DNA of 64,000 nt from Pollenia angustigena (Eukaryota > Arthropoda > Insecta > Diptera > Polleniidae), in NCBI GenBank assembly GCA_930367215.1, contig OV884059.1, positions 240,621,803 through 240,685,802 of the forward strand, given 5' to 3'. The position numbers were made by a program, and so were the translations under genes. Below, piece after piece: positions 22,467 through 33,414 of this stretch (position 1 is the first letter of the stretch; each line of letters starts with the position of its first letter). The notes beneath the pieces are model-generated. The model made no database searches, had not been told where the DNA came from, and was given only the letters and a program-made list of their open reading frames with translations.

Positions 22467-23486
22467 CGTTGCAGCCGAACAAATGAGCCTATGTTTTTGC
22501 CAAGTATCTATATATGTATCCCTGTATAATTGACTAATAATACTGTTATTAGTTCTGACTAATTTGCTGGTAGGGTTATGAGTACGGATAACCTGGTAAG
22601 TATTTTTGTCCTCAAGTAATTTTTCCATTTTCCTTTCATATTATTTCTTGTAGATTGCAACCGTTTTGTTTCCTTTATCCGATTGGAGTATAATTAGGTC
22701 CTTATGTCTCTTCAAAAATGTGTGAGTTTTCTCATAAATGGCTAAAATTAATTTCTCTTTAGGTGTGTTCCGTATGTTCCTCTTAAAAAGTGTAATTCTA
22801 TTTGCCAATCTAGTCCTTGTCTCATCCTTTTCCCCATGGGTAATATCTACAATTTTCTGAATGCACTGTTCTACATCCGCTATGATTTTCAGTGGCGAAA
22901 AACCCTGTTTGTTAATTGGTAAAGCGAATTTTTTCCCTAACGATAACAACCATCTGCATTCCCATGGTATATCAACTTCGGTTCTGTTTTCAAGCCATTC
23001 TTCATTAAAAACCTATCCCAGCTTCATAAATAACTTTTCTTTCAGTGTATTAAGTTTACTCGTCTGTTTTTGTCTTGCATTCGTGCCTATATATCTATTT
23101 CTATCAGTCTGATTTTTCATGAAAGCCTCAAAATCATCTATCGTCAAAAAGTTTTTTATACCTGGTTTTAAGTGGCATAGCCTTTTTTTTATTGCCCTCA
23201 AATCGGCATTTGTCTGTGATATCTCCAGATTTAAAATTTTTCTGTGAAAATTGTATTCGACCCTCTCCAAATGTTGTTTTATTGTCGCGCATTGAAAAAG
23301 TTTCGCTACGTGTGTTGTTGTAGCCACAGTGTGTTTAGGAACAATGCCAAACCTTCTGCATGCTAATAGAAATTTTAGTCCCTGTTGTTTGTGTGTATAT
23401 CTTCTTACTTCATTACAATATTCCTTCATGGCTATGCATGTTTCCCTATCATATTTAAATGTTATGTGCTGAAAAAATCCCTTCAT
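22467..23486 (-). pseudogene. PLE N-terminal region
   Basis: The minus-strand frame starts MKGFFQHITFKYDRET and includes CRRFGIVPKHTVATTTHVAK, HLKPGIKNFLTIDDFEAFM, WLLSLGKKFALPINK, FLKRHKDLIILQSDKGNKTV and EKLLEDKNTYQ. The K-x-F/SLG and DKGNKTV blocks are typical of the region before the PLE palm. Two nonsense codons interrupt an otherwise single frame, at 23010-23012 (after FMKLG) and 22641-22643 (after VAIYKK). The frame ends ATAPR at the FB2 target site. It rejoins RIYGLPKIQK at 20995 when FB2 and one TSD are removed. Confidence 0.85.
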
Positions 23487-23600
23487 GTTACGTATCGTCT
23501 ACGACTGTTGATACTCATAAATTATATGTAAATAGATAAATTTAATGTCTTACGGCAAGCTATCCGTTGTTTCTATTTGTTTTTCTTTTATTTTTTATAT

Positions 23601-23723
23601 CATTTTTCCCGACGTCTCGTGAATTTTATGTTCACTTCTTCAGGGGATTCGTCTATTAATATAAAATAAAACCATCAACATTTAATAATACAATAAATTG
23701 AATGTAACTAACTTACATTGAAA
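23601..23723 (-). repeat. PLE pLTR, 5' copy
   Basis: 123 bp, the direct counterpart of 19383-19505. It lies upstream of the PLE coding region on the minus strand and abuts the AACAT target duplication. Confidence 0.85.
23607..23649 (-). ncRNA. Hammerhead-like motif in 5' pLTR, core mutated
   Basis: The layout is the same as at 19389-19431, but the conserved GAAA reads GAGA, which should abolish or weaken cleavage. Stem I, CTGAAGA, stem II and GTC are unchanged. Confidence 0.55.
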
Positions 23724-23724
23724 G

Positions 23725-25048
23725 AACATGCCAAAATTATTCCAGTCCCTAAAAAGGGAAATGATTACCATCCTATTGCTATTCTACCTTACTTTCCAAG
23801 GTCTTCAAATACTTAATGCATAAACGAATATACATGTATGTGAATGTCAACAAGTTGTTAACGGATCGTCAATCAGGTTTCAGAACACGAAGAAGCTGTA
23901 TTACAGCTTTGGTTGATGTAGTAGAAGAAGTAAGGAGTAACTTAGATGATGGCAAATTAGCGTTATTGGTACTTCTAGACCATTCAAAGGCATTTGACAC
24001 CGTCCATCATTCTACCCTTTGTATGAAACTTTTGAATCAATTTGTCTTCTCTTCATTTGCAGCTAAATTGATTCAATCTTACCTTTCAGACCGAAGCCGG
24101 TCAGTTGTTAATAATGGACTTACCTTTCGCTCTCTACCCGTCCCCAGAGGTGTCCCACAGTGGTCAATTCTCAGTCCTCTATTATATAGTCTATATGCTA
24201 ACGATCTACCGAAACAACTTCGTTTTTGTAATATACAGATGTATGCTAATGATGTTCAGTTGTACCTTAGCAGTACCAAGGAATTAATCGTCACCAAGTT
24301 AAATGAATTGAATTCTGACTTGAACAATATTTTTGTGTGGGCTTCTGCAAATGGTTTGAAAATAATTCCAAACAAGTCAATTTTCTTGGCAATTTCTAGA
24401 AATAACACAAGAATGGAAAATGAATTTAATGTTTCAATTGGACAATCGAGAATTGAACTCGCAAATACCGCAAGAAATTTAGGTGTAATTTTCAACAAAA
24501 CTTTAACTTGGTCTGACCATATTAATCAGGTATGTGGTAAAATATACGGTATGTTACGTAATTTGTGGGCCACTCAACATTTCACCCCAATAAATATAAG
24601 AAAGTTGTTAGCAAAAACTTATCTTCTGCCTACTCTATTATACGGCTCTGAAATCTTTGCTGGATGTTCGTCTGTAGATAAGAGCAAGCTCAACACCACT
24701 TATAATAACATTATTCGGCATGTTTTCGGTTTAAAAAGATTTGACAGAGTTTCGGAATTCTCTAGTAGATTTATGGATTTATCTTACAATAACCAAATAA
24801 AAATGAAATGTCTCATTTTTCTACACAAAATCATAATAACAAAAGAACCAGAATACCTTTTTAATCGAATACGATTTGCCAGATCTCGTAGAGGAAGATA
24901 TATTATTCAATTTCGGCATCGAAGCCATACATCTGAATGCCAATTTTTTGTTTTTAGCATACGTCTCTGGAATCAACTCCCAAGTCATATCCAAAACACA
25001 AACAACGCAATAAATTTTAAGAAAATGCTTATTGATTTCCTAACGTAA
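23725..25048 (+). pseudogene. LINE-C ORF2, reverse transcriptase part
   Basis: RT resumes as AKIIPVPKKGND, slips frame near 23800, and continues LLTDRQSGFRTRRSC, motif A LLDHSKAFDTVHH, motif B RGVPQWSILSPLLYSLYAND (usually PQGSILGPLL) and motif C YAND. The catalytic pair YADD has lost its first Asp (AAT codon for Asn), and motif B has lost two glycines, so the enzyme is dead irrespective of insertions. The thumb (ARNLGVIFNKTLTWSDHI) and the C-terminal LWNQLPSHIQ block are preserved. The stop at 25048 is followed by a 3' UTR and (TAAA)n. Confidence 0.9.
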
Positions 25049-25340
25049 TTTTAAATCAATGTTTTTATTTTATTTAGTTAAATTTATTTGTGTTAATTGT
25101 TACAACACACATATACTTTTATTATTAATGTTTTTTTTCAACATAAATAGATCTTTGTTTTTTATGTATTTTTTCTGTTTTCTAAAAATTAATGTATTTT
25201 TCCCCCAAAAATTTTGTAAAACTTTTGACATTTTATATTATTATTTAACATCTCTGATTCTACTACTGTAATTTATAAGATATACTTATCTTGTTGTATT
25301 AGAAAATCGATATTAAATAAATAAATAAATAAATAATAAA

Positions 25341-25823
25341 TTACGATGTCCTAGGGCAGGACCATAAAACCCACCTTTGGAGTACAAAGGAGTAGTTTTA
25401 GAACTACTCCATGGTTACTCAAGAGGATTTGTTTTGAAGTCGTTTAAAAACGAAAGCATTTCGTTAAAAAACGAAGACATGTCGTCTAACTACAAATACT
25501 TTTTAACAATGACATGGTCCATGCTTGCATTATATCGGACCAGTCCATGGAGTATTCCATTTTATCAAAATGGATCAGGTGGTCCAATATTATTTGCAGG
25601 ATTAAGCCATGTTCACATTATGTGTATTTGTCATGTGGATTGTCACTTTTCCATATGTTAAGTTTGTACATATCGTCTGAACACATCCAAACAATAGCAT
25701 GTGTAATTTCTCTGTGTACAGTACATATGACATTTTTGATTAAGAACGAGTTCTATTTTCAAGTGACAAAGCTGTTTTTTTTCAAAACTGTTTGTGACGG
25801 TAAAATTTAATTAAAATTTTAAT
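25341..25823. other. Intergenic, no gene seen
   Basis: Several small ORFs here have no recognisable motif. Local inverted words (GGAGTAGTTTTAGAACTACTCC split in two halves at 25388-25410) suggest a degraded hairpin element, but the ends could not be defined. Confidence 0.35.
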
Positions 25824-25935
25824 AAAGAACCAGTGAAATGCGCATAGGAAGAGCTTATCCCATCAACAATAAATTTCAGTGTTTTTATCAAGAATAAAAA
25901 TTGGTAATTAAGCATGACAAACAAAATCTTGTTAA
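25824..25935 (-). repeat. Family R, copy D (fragment)
   Basis: A short minus-strand piece with ACCAGTGAAATGCGCAT and AACAATAAATTTCAGTG. It shows the uninterrupted R sequence across the site where FB1 entered copy C. Confidence 0.7.
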
Positions 25936-26474
25936 TTGAAAATTTTAATAAATTTAAATTATAATAGAAAATAAATAACACAAAAGATAAAAAATATACA
26001 AATTTATTATTGACAATGTATTTTTTTATTATTTATTTTTGATTGGTTATGTGAAATGTATGTTATATACCAATATGTGAACATGTTAATTATAAACCTT
26101 ATGTAAAGCTGCAATTTTGACATACACATAAAATCACATGTGGGTAGAAAATTGACATTCCCAATGACAAATACACATACTGTCAGCATAGCTTTAAAGG
26201 ATAACTTTAAGCCATTCTCATTTGTTTATACATCTACACAAATTGAACAAACCGTGTGTATATGTAGTCTAATCCTATTCACATACATACCTAAGGTCGG
26301 GGTAAGGAAAAACACATTTTTGCAGACTTTTTTGTACTCGGAGTCGATAAGTTTCATTTACCGACCGCTTGTCAAATTATGTATCCGTGTTCTCTCTTTT
26401 TCAATACATTTTGCTCTTACATAACACGATTTTTTTCTTTCTACATAATTTTTTGACATGTCGTAATTCACTGT
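25936..26474. other. Intergenic, no gene seen
   Basis: AT-rich sequence. The ORF at 26140-26424 has no motif and no codon pattern that would set it apart from chance. Confidence 0.35.
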
Positions 26475-26482
26475 ATTGCCGT

Positions 26483-27956
26483 CAGTGTGACCACAACAAA
26501 AACAAAATTGATTGCTAAATGGGGATTAAAACAATGCTAAAAATGCTAAAAATTTAAATTAGAAAATGCTAAAAAAATGCTAAATTTTATTAAATAATTG
26601 TATCATTTTAATGAATGAATTATACATTAATTTACCTGAAAATATTATATTTCTTTATAATAAAATGAAGTTTATATAAAAACATTATTTACATACATAG
26701 ATTATAAAAACAATTCAGTAGTTTGACAAAAGTTAGCGATTTTTTAACCAAAAAAACAAAAGGCTCTATTTACAAAATATTACATGATAAACGCTTAAAT
26801 CCCTTACCTACAGTTTGCAAAATATGCAAAATTTTCAAGTGTCAAAAAAAAAACTGTTAAGGTGCAACCATAATGTGCTTAAGTTGGCTTAAGCAAATGT
26901 GCGAATACATGTAAATCATATGAGGCAAACCATATTGAACTTAAAAAAAATTTTTGTTAAGTTTTATGAAACTGTCATTTGCTTAAGCAAAGTGCGAAAC
27001 TGATCGCACATTCCGTACGAAATCAAATGTTTTTTGTTTTTGTTTTTTTTAAATACATTTGAGAGACTTTTTGTGAAATTTTGACAGTAGGTTAAGTAAA
27101 ATTTTAGATGTTTGAGGTAACGATATACATACATATCTGTGGCAATAAATAATAACGGCTTAAGTCGAAATTTCGTGTTTTGAGATATTAAGGATTTTGT
27201 CTAAAATTAATTGTGTGTTGTATTGTGAAAGTTAAAATATTAATGCGTATAGTTTAATTATTAATGACATTTTTTACTTGATATTTAGCTGCGTTATAGA
27301 TCTTTAGGAAGATAATAAGAATATGTAATAAAATTAAAAAGCACTTTATTCAACTTAAGCCATTATTATTTATTGCCACAGATATATATTATTAAATACA
27401 AAATATAAGTAAAAACAAAAATTATCATTGAAAACATAAAAGACTATTCAACAGCATTTTCAGTAAATTTTATTACACATTAAACATACCATTATATGAA
27501 TAGTTTTCCTTAATTTCCAAAGTGTTGATCATAATGCCATTAGAATATGATTTGTTTTCATCATATTCTAAACACCTATCCAGAATTCAATAGTTGAACT
27601 TTGGTTCATCAATTCGTATGAATTCAGCTTTTGCCATTGCTGTTCCAAAAGCGTTATTTCTTCTGTTGTAAAGCCTACCATTTCTTCTTAATTTTTTTTT
27701 TTTGGTGTTTACTATTATTATACATTTATATAAACATATAAACGACAAAATACAATTATAGAGATTGACAGAAGTGATAAGTTATATTGTAAAATATCAC
27801 TATATAAAATTTTTAAGATTAAAAAATGCTAAATAATGCTAAAAAAATATTACAAAAATGCTGAAAATAATGCTAAATGCTATTTGAAAAATTCGCTGCT
27901 AAATCAAAATAAATAATGCTAAATTTAGCAGTGAAAATGCTAAAAGGGTCACACTG
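26483..27956. mobile_element. hAT-like element, 1474 bp, 8-bp TSD
   Basis: The ends CAGTGTGACC are inverted at both edges with the perfect TSD ATTGCCGT at 26475-26482 and 27957-27964. Both subterminal regions contain runs of AATGCTAAA (about 6 on the left, about 9 on the right), the kind of clustered motif bound by hAT transposases. The interior has no transposase frame and carries a TA-flanked MITE. Confidence 0.85.
27135..27382. mobile_element. Tc1/mariner-type MITE, 248 bp, TA TSD
   Basis: The TIR TCTGTGGCAATAAATAATAA, then GGCTTAAGT, is mirrored at 27347-27382 and flanked by TA on both sides. The inner word TAAGCCATTATTATTT recurs at 53616-53632, and a related word occurs near 45145-45175. 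Confidence 0.7.
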
Positions 27957-28149
27957 ATTGCCGTGTAAACTAGCCTCTAATAGTGTGATTGTTTTTTTAT
28001 TTATTGTTTTACCGGTACCAACAGGTGATTTTTTTTTCAACTTTATTTGCAATATCGAGTGACACTGTGTTTCATATTGGATATTCGTATTCGGCGAATA
28101 TTGGCGCAGATATTCGTATTCGTATTCGCGAACATTGAAAATTGAATTC

Positions 28150-28745
28150 GTTACATAACCGCCTTTAGTTGGCTGGCTGTCCATGTGTTCCCATTGTGCC
28201 CAAAGCACAAGTCGCCATTTTGGAGATAATTTGATGACATTTGGTACATACGCCCAAATTGGCAAAAGTACCAAGCCTTTTGAGCGAATCGGTCTACCGC
28301 TTCTTTCAGGAATGTGGTGTTTGTGTTTTTTACGTTGTTTGTGTCTTTTTACGTTGGTATTAAGATTAAATTTGGTCCAAACTCGTTTTATTGCAATCAA
28401 ACTCATCGAATCAAATTTTATTGTAATTGGTCCATATTTGACCTTAGCTCCGATACAAATACTACTTCCGAAACTATCTTTTAATGCCATAAAAACCTTT
28501 TAAATGTTGGTATTAACATGAAAATTGTCCTGGTAGGACCAAAATTAACCATACATCCCATATAGATGTCTAAATAATATTCGGAACAGAGAACATTCAC
28601 AAGAATCTTAATCTCATAGCGTAATTTTGTTTTTGCCCATGGGTCCCAATAGGGTACACTAACAAAAACTGTTTTTTTTTTATACTATGGTGTAGGGTAT
28701 CATATGGTCGGCTTCGACCGACTATACTTTTTTCATCTTGTAAGA
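28150..28745. repeat. Diverged fragment of dispersed family S
   Basis: Contains GTCCATGTGTTCCC, GGTCCATATTTGACCTTAGC and a closing hairpin GGTCGGCTTCGACC followed by ATAC. These parallel the GTCCGTCTGTCCG blocks, GTCCATAATTTACC blocks and hairpins of the S copies at 29736-31325 and 62927-63850. Short ATTCG reiterations lie just upstream (28080-28140). The ORF spanning 27873-28490 crosses a transposon edge and is not a gene. Confidence 0.5.
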
Positions 28746-29095
28746 ATAACACCTTTTTTTCTATGTGAAACATAGAAACAGCAAAATAGACTTTTTTCAC
28801 TTAAAATTCAAAAAGTAGGTCATGGAAGTTTCACTTTCATCTTAAATGCGTTAAGCTGTATTGCTCCAAGACACTAGTAAAAAGGACATTTAATTTTTAA
28901 AAACCTACAAAGTGTTTGAATTTTCAAAGAATCTCTTAAAACAGTTAAAAAGGAAAACAAAACATTTTTAAATTTCTTAAAAAAAATGAAGAATTTAAGA
29001 GCATCTTGGAAAATTAATCTATTCTTAAAAGTCTCTATATAAATTACCAGCGTGTATTTTTGATAATTGGATGAAAGGTGTGTTTGTTTTCTATA

Positions 29096-29577
29096 CACAG
29101 AAAAAATTAAAAATTGTCTCTAATCACCAAATTTGTTCCAAATTCATATAATCAAGCAACCCATTTATTGATTTTGCACCTATTATCAAAATGATTATAT
29201 TGATTACTTAAAATTGTAGAAATTTAATATTTTGAATATTTTTTTCTCAATAAATAATATTTTTAAATTTAATTAAAAGAATGTTAAAAAAAACATTGCC
29301 GTTTCAAACAATGTGTTGATTGATTTCAACAATTTCCAACAACAATTTCACAAGTTTGAATTATTTTGTTTTAAACGAACTAATTTGTTGTTACTTAATT
29401 AATTTTTTAATTCAAAATTTATTTAAAAACAACTAAAATGTTAATTAAATCAAAATAATATTTTTAATTTTCATTCAACAAAAAAAGTAATTGATTCAAT
29501 TATCACATTAATTAAATTTAAATACTTTTTAAATAATTTTTTTGATTGATAAAAAACTACTAATTATTTTTTCTGTG
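29096..29577 (+). mobile_element. MITE family M, copy 1, 482 bp, TA TSD
   Basis: The ends CACAGAAAAAATTA are inverted and flanked by TA at 29094-29095 and 29578-29579. The internal sequence is nearly the same as 48854-49336 and partly the same as 48468-48700, which fixes the family limits. No ORF is present; Tc1/mariner-type by TSD. Confidence 0.85.
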
Positions 29578-29735
29578 TAAAAAGAAATCGAAACACTAAA
29601 AGTTATAAAAAAATTTTGATAACAAAACGTAAAAGTCATTAAAAAAATAAAATTTGTGAGCTTGACGAAACAATTTTGCTTAAGAGTGTGTATTGCGATT
29701 TTAGAAATGTTACTTGGAACAATATATTTAATATA

Positions 29736-31325
29736 AAAACAAGTAAGAGTATTATATTCGGCTGTGCCGAATCTTATATACCCTTCACCATTGTGCGAGC
29801 AGAATACAGAGCAACTAGACAAAAACTAAATAATTTTTACATATACATACATACATATTTACAATACTTTAAACTTCATTATAAATAAAATGTAAAAAGC
29901 GAAAACTGGTAAATATTTTTGTTAAATCGTTTTTAGAACATAAAAAAATAAAAATATTAAAAAAAAATGTTCTTCTTAAAAAACCAAGATTCGAACCAGG
30001 GAACTCTCAGTTTCTAACTTAACACACCACCTAGACAACTGAACCATGAAGGAACGTTAATGGAATATCTTTCAAATGAAATATGGCCCGTTTACTGTTC
30101 ACCAAATTCAACACAGTTGAGTTGTAATTACTTTTGATGTTTTTGTTCACCGCAATAGCAAAGTTGGGAACTATATTCACCAAAATAGTTTGTGCCATGT
30201 ATGTATGTGTGTTTGTTTGTTTTCTTTTATCTTTTTTGGCGAGTTTTTGAAGTAGCAAAAAAACACAAAAATTCCTAGTTTCTATTTGTAAAACTTATTT
30301 CGTTAAATAGATGAAATAATAAAGATAATAATAAAGAAGGGTGAACGAAAATCATATTGGGCATTATGCTAGTATTTAACAATTGAAAGGGCGGGTAGAG
30401 GGACATCAAGTTCTCTCCTCATAAGGACCCAGAATATATGTACTTAGATCAATATTGTAGAAATTACAAACGCAATGACAAACTTATATATACCCTTTTC
30501 CACCTGAGGTGAAGGGTATAAAAAGAGTAATTTTTGGGATTTCAGTATTTTGATTATAACTCAGCCATTTTTTAGCCGATTTGACAGATTTATATACCGA
30601 CGTGTTTAAGAAGATTTGCCGGTTAGTTGGGTTATAAATCTTGGATTCGGGAAGATCTATGGTTCCCGAAAGTGGGTATTTAAAAAAAAAATAAAAAATT
30701 ATTATCTTGGCCATAACTTTTTCGTATCTGAACCCATTTTTCCGAGTTTTTCAGATAATATTTTTTACTAAAGATTTCCGATCTTTTGATATGCTAGGGA
30801 TATCCATAGGTCATATAACAGTCCAAAGAATCAGGTTTTTATATATTTTTTGTACGGGAGATACCACGCCCACTTTTCTGATCCCGCCCACATTTTGTGG
30901 GATGCTGTGTATTGATAACCTTAATGTGTGTACCTAATTTGAAAGCTTTGGCTCTTGCCGTTCTCGAGATATACAGAAAAAAGTAATAAAAATACCACAA
31001 CAACAAGGGATTTTTGGGAAAAATTAGAGGTAGTCGTGGTTTTTTGCTCATATCTCAGCCGTTTGTGGACCGATCTTTCTGAATTTCAATAGCAAACAAT
31101 TACGGACCATATGTGACATAAATGTATAATAACCTGGTCCCCATCAAATATGGGGTCTTTTGAAAATCCATTTCAACGGACAGACGGACATGGTTAAATC
31201 AAGTTCTCTGCTCATAAGGACCCAGAATATATGTACTTTATAGGGTCTTAGATCAATATTGTAGAAATTACAAACGGAATGACAAACTTATATATACCCT
31301 TTTCCACCTGAGGTGAAGGGTATAA
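29736..31325 (+). repeat. Dispersed family S, tandem double copy
   Basis: It begins ACAAGTAAGAGTATTATATT with the hairpin TTCGGCTGTGCCGAA and ends ACAAACTTATATATACCC followed by the hairpin CACCTGAGGTG. The end segment occurs twice, at about 30400-30520 and 31195-31325, so the region looks like two S units in tandem or one with a 0.8-kb duplication. It contains GGACAGACGGACATGG near 31180. S has no ORF. The 62.9-63.9 kb copy runs in the opposite direction with the same two ends. Confidence 0.7.
29975..30060 (-). ncRNA. tRNA-like sequence, probable SINE head or tRNA relic
   Basis: On the minus strand TGGTTCAGTTGTCTAGGTGG resembles a pol III A box and GGTTCGAATCTTGG the B box/T-arm. The interval between them and the T-stem length suit a tRNA, but the anticodon stem does not fold convincingly and the acceptor arm is absent. 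An A/T-rich tail follows (29940-29975). A tRNA-derived SINE inside family S is likelier than a working tRNA. Confidence 0.5.
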
Positions 31326-32750
31326 TAAACTATATACATTTAAAAAAATTAAAAACTCAAAAAATGGCTTTAGAATGGATTAGTGAAGGAAGTGAAAGAT
31401 TCGCGAATGCCTGTTTTTATTGAAATACATACAATTAACCATCAACTTTGTGTATTGAAAAATATTAATGACATCCAACTCATTAGACCGGGAATAAATT
31501 TATACAAAATGTCAGCACCAATATCCCATCCGATTACGGCTTCTTATATGTTACTTAAGCAAAGGCATAGAAAAAGACAAAAAAAAAATTATGTCTTTAT
31601 TCTCTACGAAATATCCAACTTCTAAAAATAATTATAATATTTGCAAAGATTCAGTTTAACTTTAGTAAATTGTTAAAACTATACTACTTAGTTGTTATTT
31701 CGCGCAAATCCTTTAAACCTTAAATGCGAGTTTCTACATTTATAAAAACCCCAGAAAAACCCTTTGATTTATGAGGTCCCAGAACACTAATAACGGCAGT
31801 GTACCGCTTACTATGCAGGTCGTTTGCTCACAACTTAAATGGTATTATATTTGCTTCATTAAAACAATCTTAATTGAAATCATACGTAGCACAGTGGGGT
31901 AAAAATAGAAAAGCGTTAATAGATATTGTTTTTTTTACTTCTACTTAATTTGCATGGGAAAACCTTTCGAATGAAGCAAGGAAATAAAACTTTTTAAAAA
32001 ATTGTATTTTAAGCAGAATTGAAAAATAAACATTATATAATTTACTTTATGTACGGTAGAAACATAAAAAAACACAAACGCCATTAGTTATTGTGTAGTA
32101 AGTTCTTTAAAAAAAAAACCTTTCTCTCCTTGTAATAAGAATACTGTTCTAAGTCAACTCAATATTAAGATGGTAACACGTATACAAACTTCGTTGTATA
32201 CGTCTCAGCATATTAATGCTTGTTCGTTTCAGTAGTGCTAAAATGCTAAAGACAACAAAAATATTTCCAAAAAAATACATTTGTATTTTTAACAAAAAGA
32301 GCAAGAAAAAAAATTGTTCCAAAAAAAAAACATTTGAAAAAAAAAACATACACAGGTTATTCGTACTGTGGTCGTGCTAATTGCAGAGCAACAACAACAA
32401 TACTAATAAGAAGCATTGCTATTGTTTGCTCATTACTTCATGAATGAAGAAAACACTACAGAACATTAACATATAATCTTTGTCTCCGAACCACTACAAT
32501 TGTACTGTTTTATAACGAAAAACAGAATACTATATTATGTTAGTTACTTTCGCGAAAAAGAAGCTATGAACGGTATTTAAGTTTGTGTACTAATACACAA
32601 ACACTATAAAAAGAGATTTCGGTTCTCGGCGTGTGTTTCGTTCGCTAATAATGTTCAGTTTATTCTAGAACACTGATTTTTAGACGTCCTGTTTTAACAA
32701 AGATTATTTCCTAAAAGCGTCAAAATTTACAATCTCATTGTGTAACCAGT
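31326..32750. other. Intergenic, weak promoter-like region
   Basis: No gene is seen. Near 32606 a TATAAAAAG box is followed about 45 bases on by TCAGTT, an initiator-like word, in the least AT-rich part of this stretch. That arrangement would suit an old LTR or a pol II promoter, but no LTR pair or downstream ORF supports it. Confidence 0.3.
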
Positions 32751-32751
32751 A

Positions 32752-33414
32752 CCCATGTAACTATAGTGAGAACTTCTCACATCGAAATTATGTGAAACAA
32801 AATATTCCACCGTTTCTCGAAAAGTGAGAAAAAAGCGTGTCTGTAACTCATGTCGAAAACTTTCAAAAGTTATTACGTCGTTACGTTATATATGTTACTC
32901 GAAGCCGATGTTACATAGCAGACCTTGACAACGCCAGTCACACATATCGTTGACGGCAACTAAAGTTTACTAAAATTAAAAATTTTTAAACGACGGTGGC
33001 GGAAATACACCCGTCCGCTATACCACATAATGTTAAGTGCGACTTTAATTTTTTTGTTTGCAAACGAGCTTTGAAAAAATTCGTATACATATTTTATAAA
33101 AATGTTTAAAGCAAAATAATTAAGCAATGAGAACAAAATATTATTATTATTCCTAGCAATTTATATTTTTAATTGTGTTTTAGTGTCAAATTTTTTTCTC
33201 GCCCAATTTTTATTTTTAGTTCAAAGCGGGAACTTTTCTCAGCAAAATGTAACAGGCAAACTTTTTCTATAAATTGGCAAGTAATTTCCTTACGTGACAG
33301 CATAGACACAGTTTAGTAAGAAAAACAGCTGTTTGTTTCAATATGTGGCATCTTTGTTTCATTTCACACATTTCGATCGAAAAGTTTCTCGACGCGAGAG
33401 TTACAGAACATGGG
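32752..33414 (+). mobile_element. MITE family C, copy 1, 663 bp
   Basis: Inverted ends are of the type CCCATGTTCTGTAACT (the left end lacks TTCTG). TA precedes the left end and CA (mutated TA) follows the right. The sequence aligns along its length with the copy at 51690-52383. Landmarks are GTGAGAAAAAAGCGTGTCTG, TTTGCAAACGAGCTTTGAA and AAACAGCTGTTTG. No ORF. Confidence 0.75.

Larger units (their letters stand above)
19294..23724 (-). mobile_element. Penelope-like element (PLE) with terminal repeats
   Basis: The minus-strand order is a terminal repeat (23601-23723), RT of the Penelope type, GIY-YIG endonuclease and a second terminal repeat (19383-19505), plus about 90 further bases at the 3' edge. 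Target AACAT is duplicated at 19289-19293 and 23725-23729, inside LINE-C between TWKH and AKIIP. Repeats in the same orientation at both ends (pLTRs) and RT plus GIY-YIG are diagnostic of PLEs. The element carries foldback FB2 in its RT. In-frame stops and frameshifts show that it is inactive. Confidence 0.9.
11760..25340 (+). mobile_element. LINE-C: non-LTR retrotransposon split by nested insertions
   Basis: The footprint is ORF1 (12056-13959, in pieces), ORF2 endonuclease (14138-15302), an ORF2 middle piece (19061-19293), ORF2 RT (23725-25048), a 3' UTR and a (TAAA)n tail ending near 25340. Removing the insertions rejoins the ORF2 peptide across both large gaps: ...PNVTND to FYNQNLIVF, and ...FPITWKH to AKIIPVPKK. 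The intruders are three MITEs in ORF1, LINE-B at 15.3-19.06 kb and a PLE at 19.3-23.7 kb. The original element would be about 5 kb. The clade is CR1/Jockey-like, not resolved further. The 5' boundary is uncertain. Confidence 0.85.

Noticed and set aside
27873..28490. 205-codon minus-strand ORF
   Set aside because: It crosses the right end and TSD of the hAT-like element at 26483-27956 and runs into an S fragment, so it cannot be one old gene; it has no recognisable motif.
29975..30060. Functional tRNA gene
   Set aside because: The A and B boxes are recognisable but the anticodon and acceptor stems do not fold, and it lies inside a repeat.
32600..32680. Solo LTR or promoter
   Set aside because: A TATA-like box and initiator-like word are present, but no TG...CA boundaries, polyadenylation signal in register or TSD could be found.
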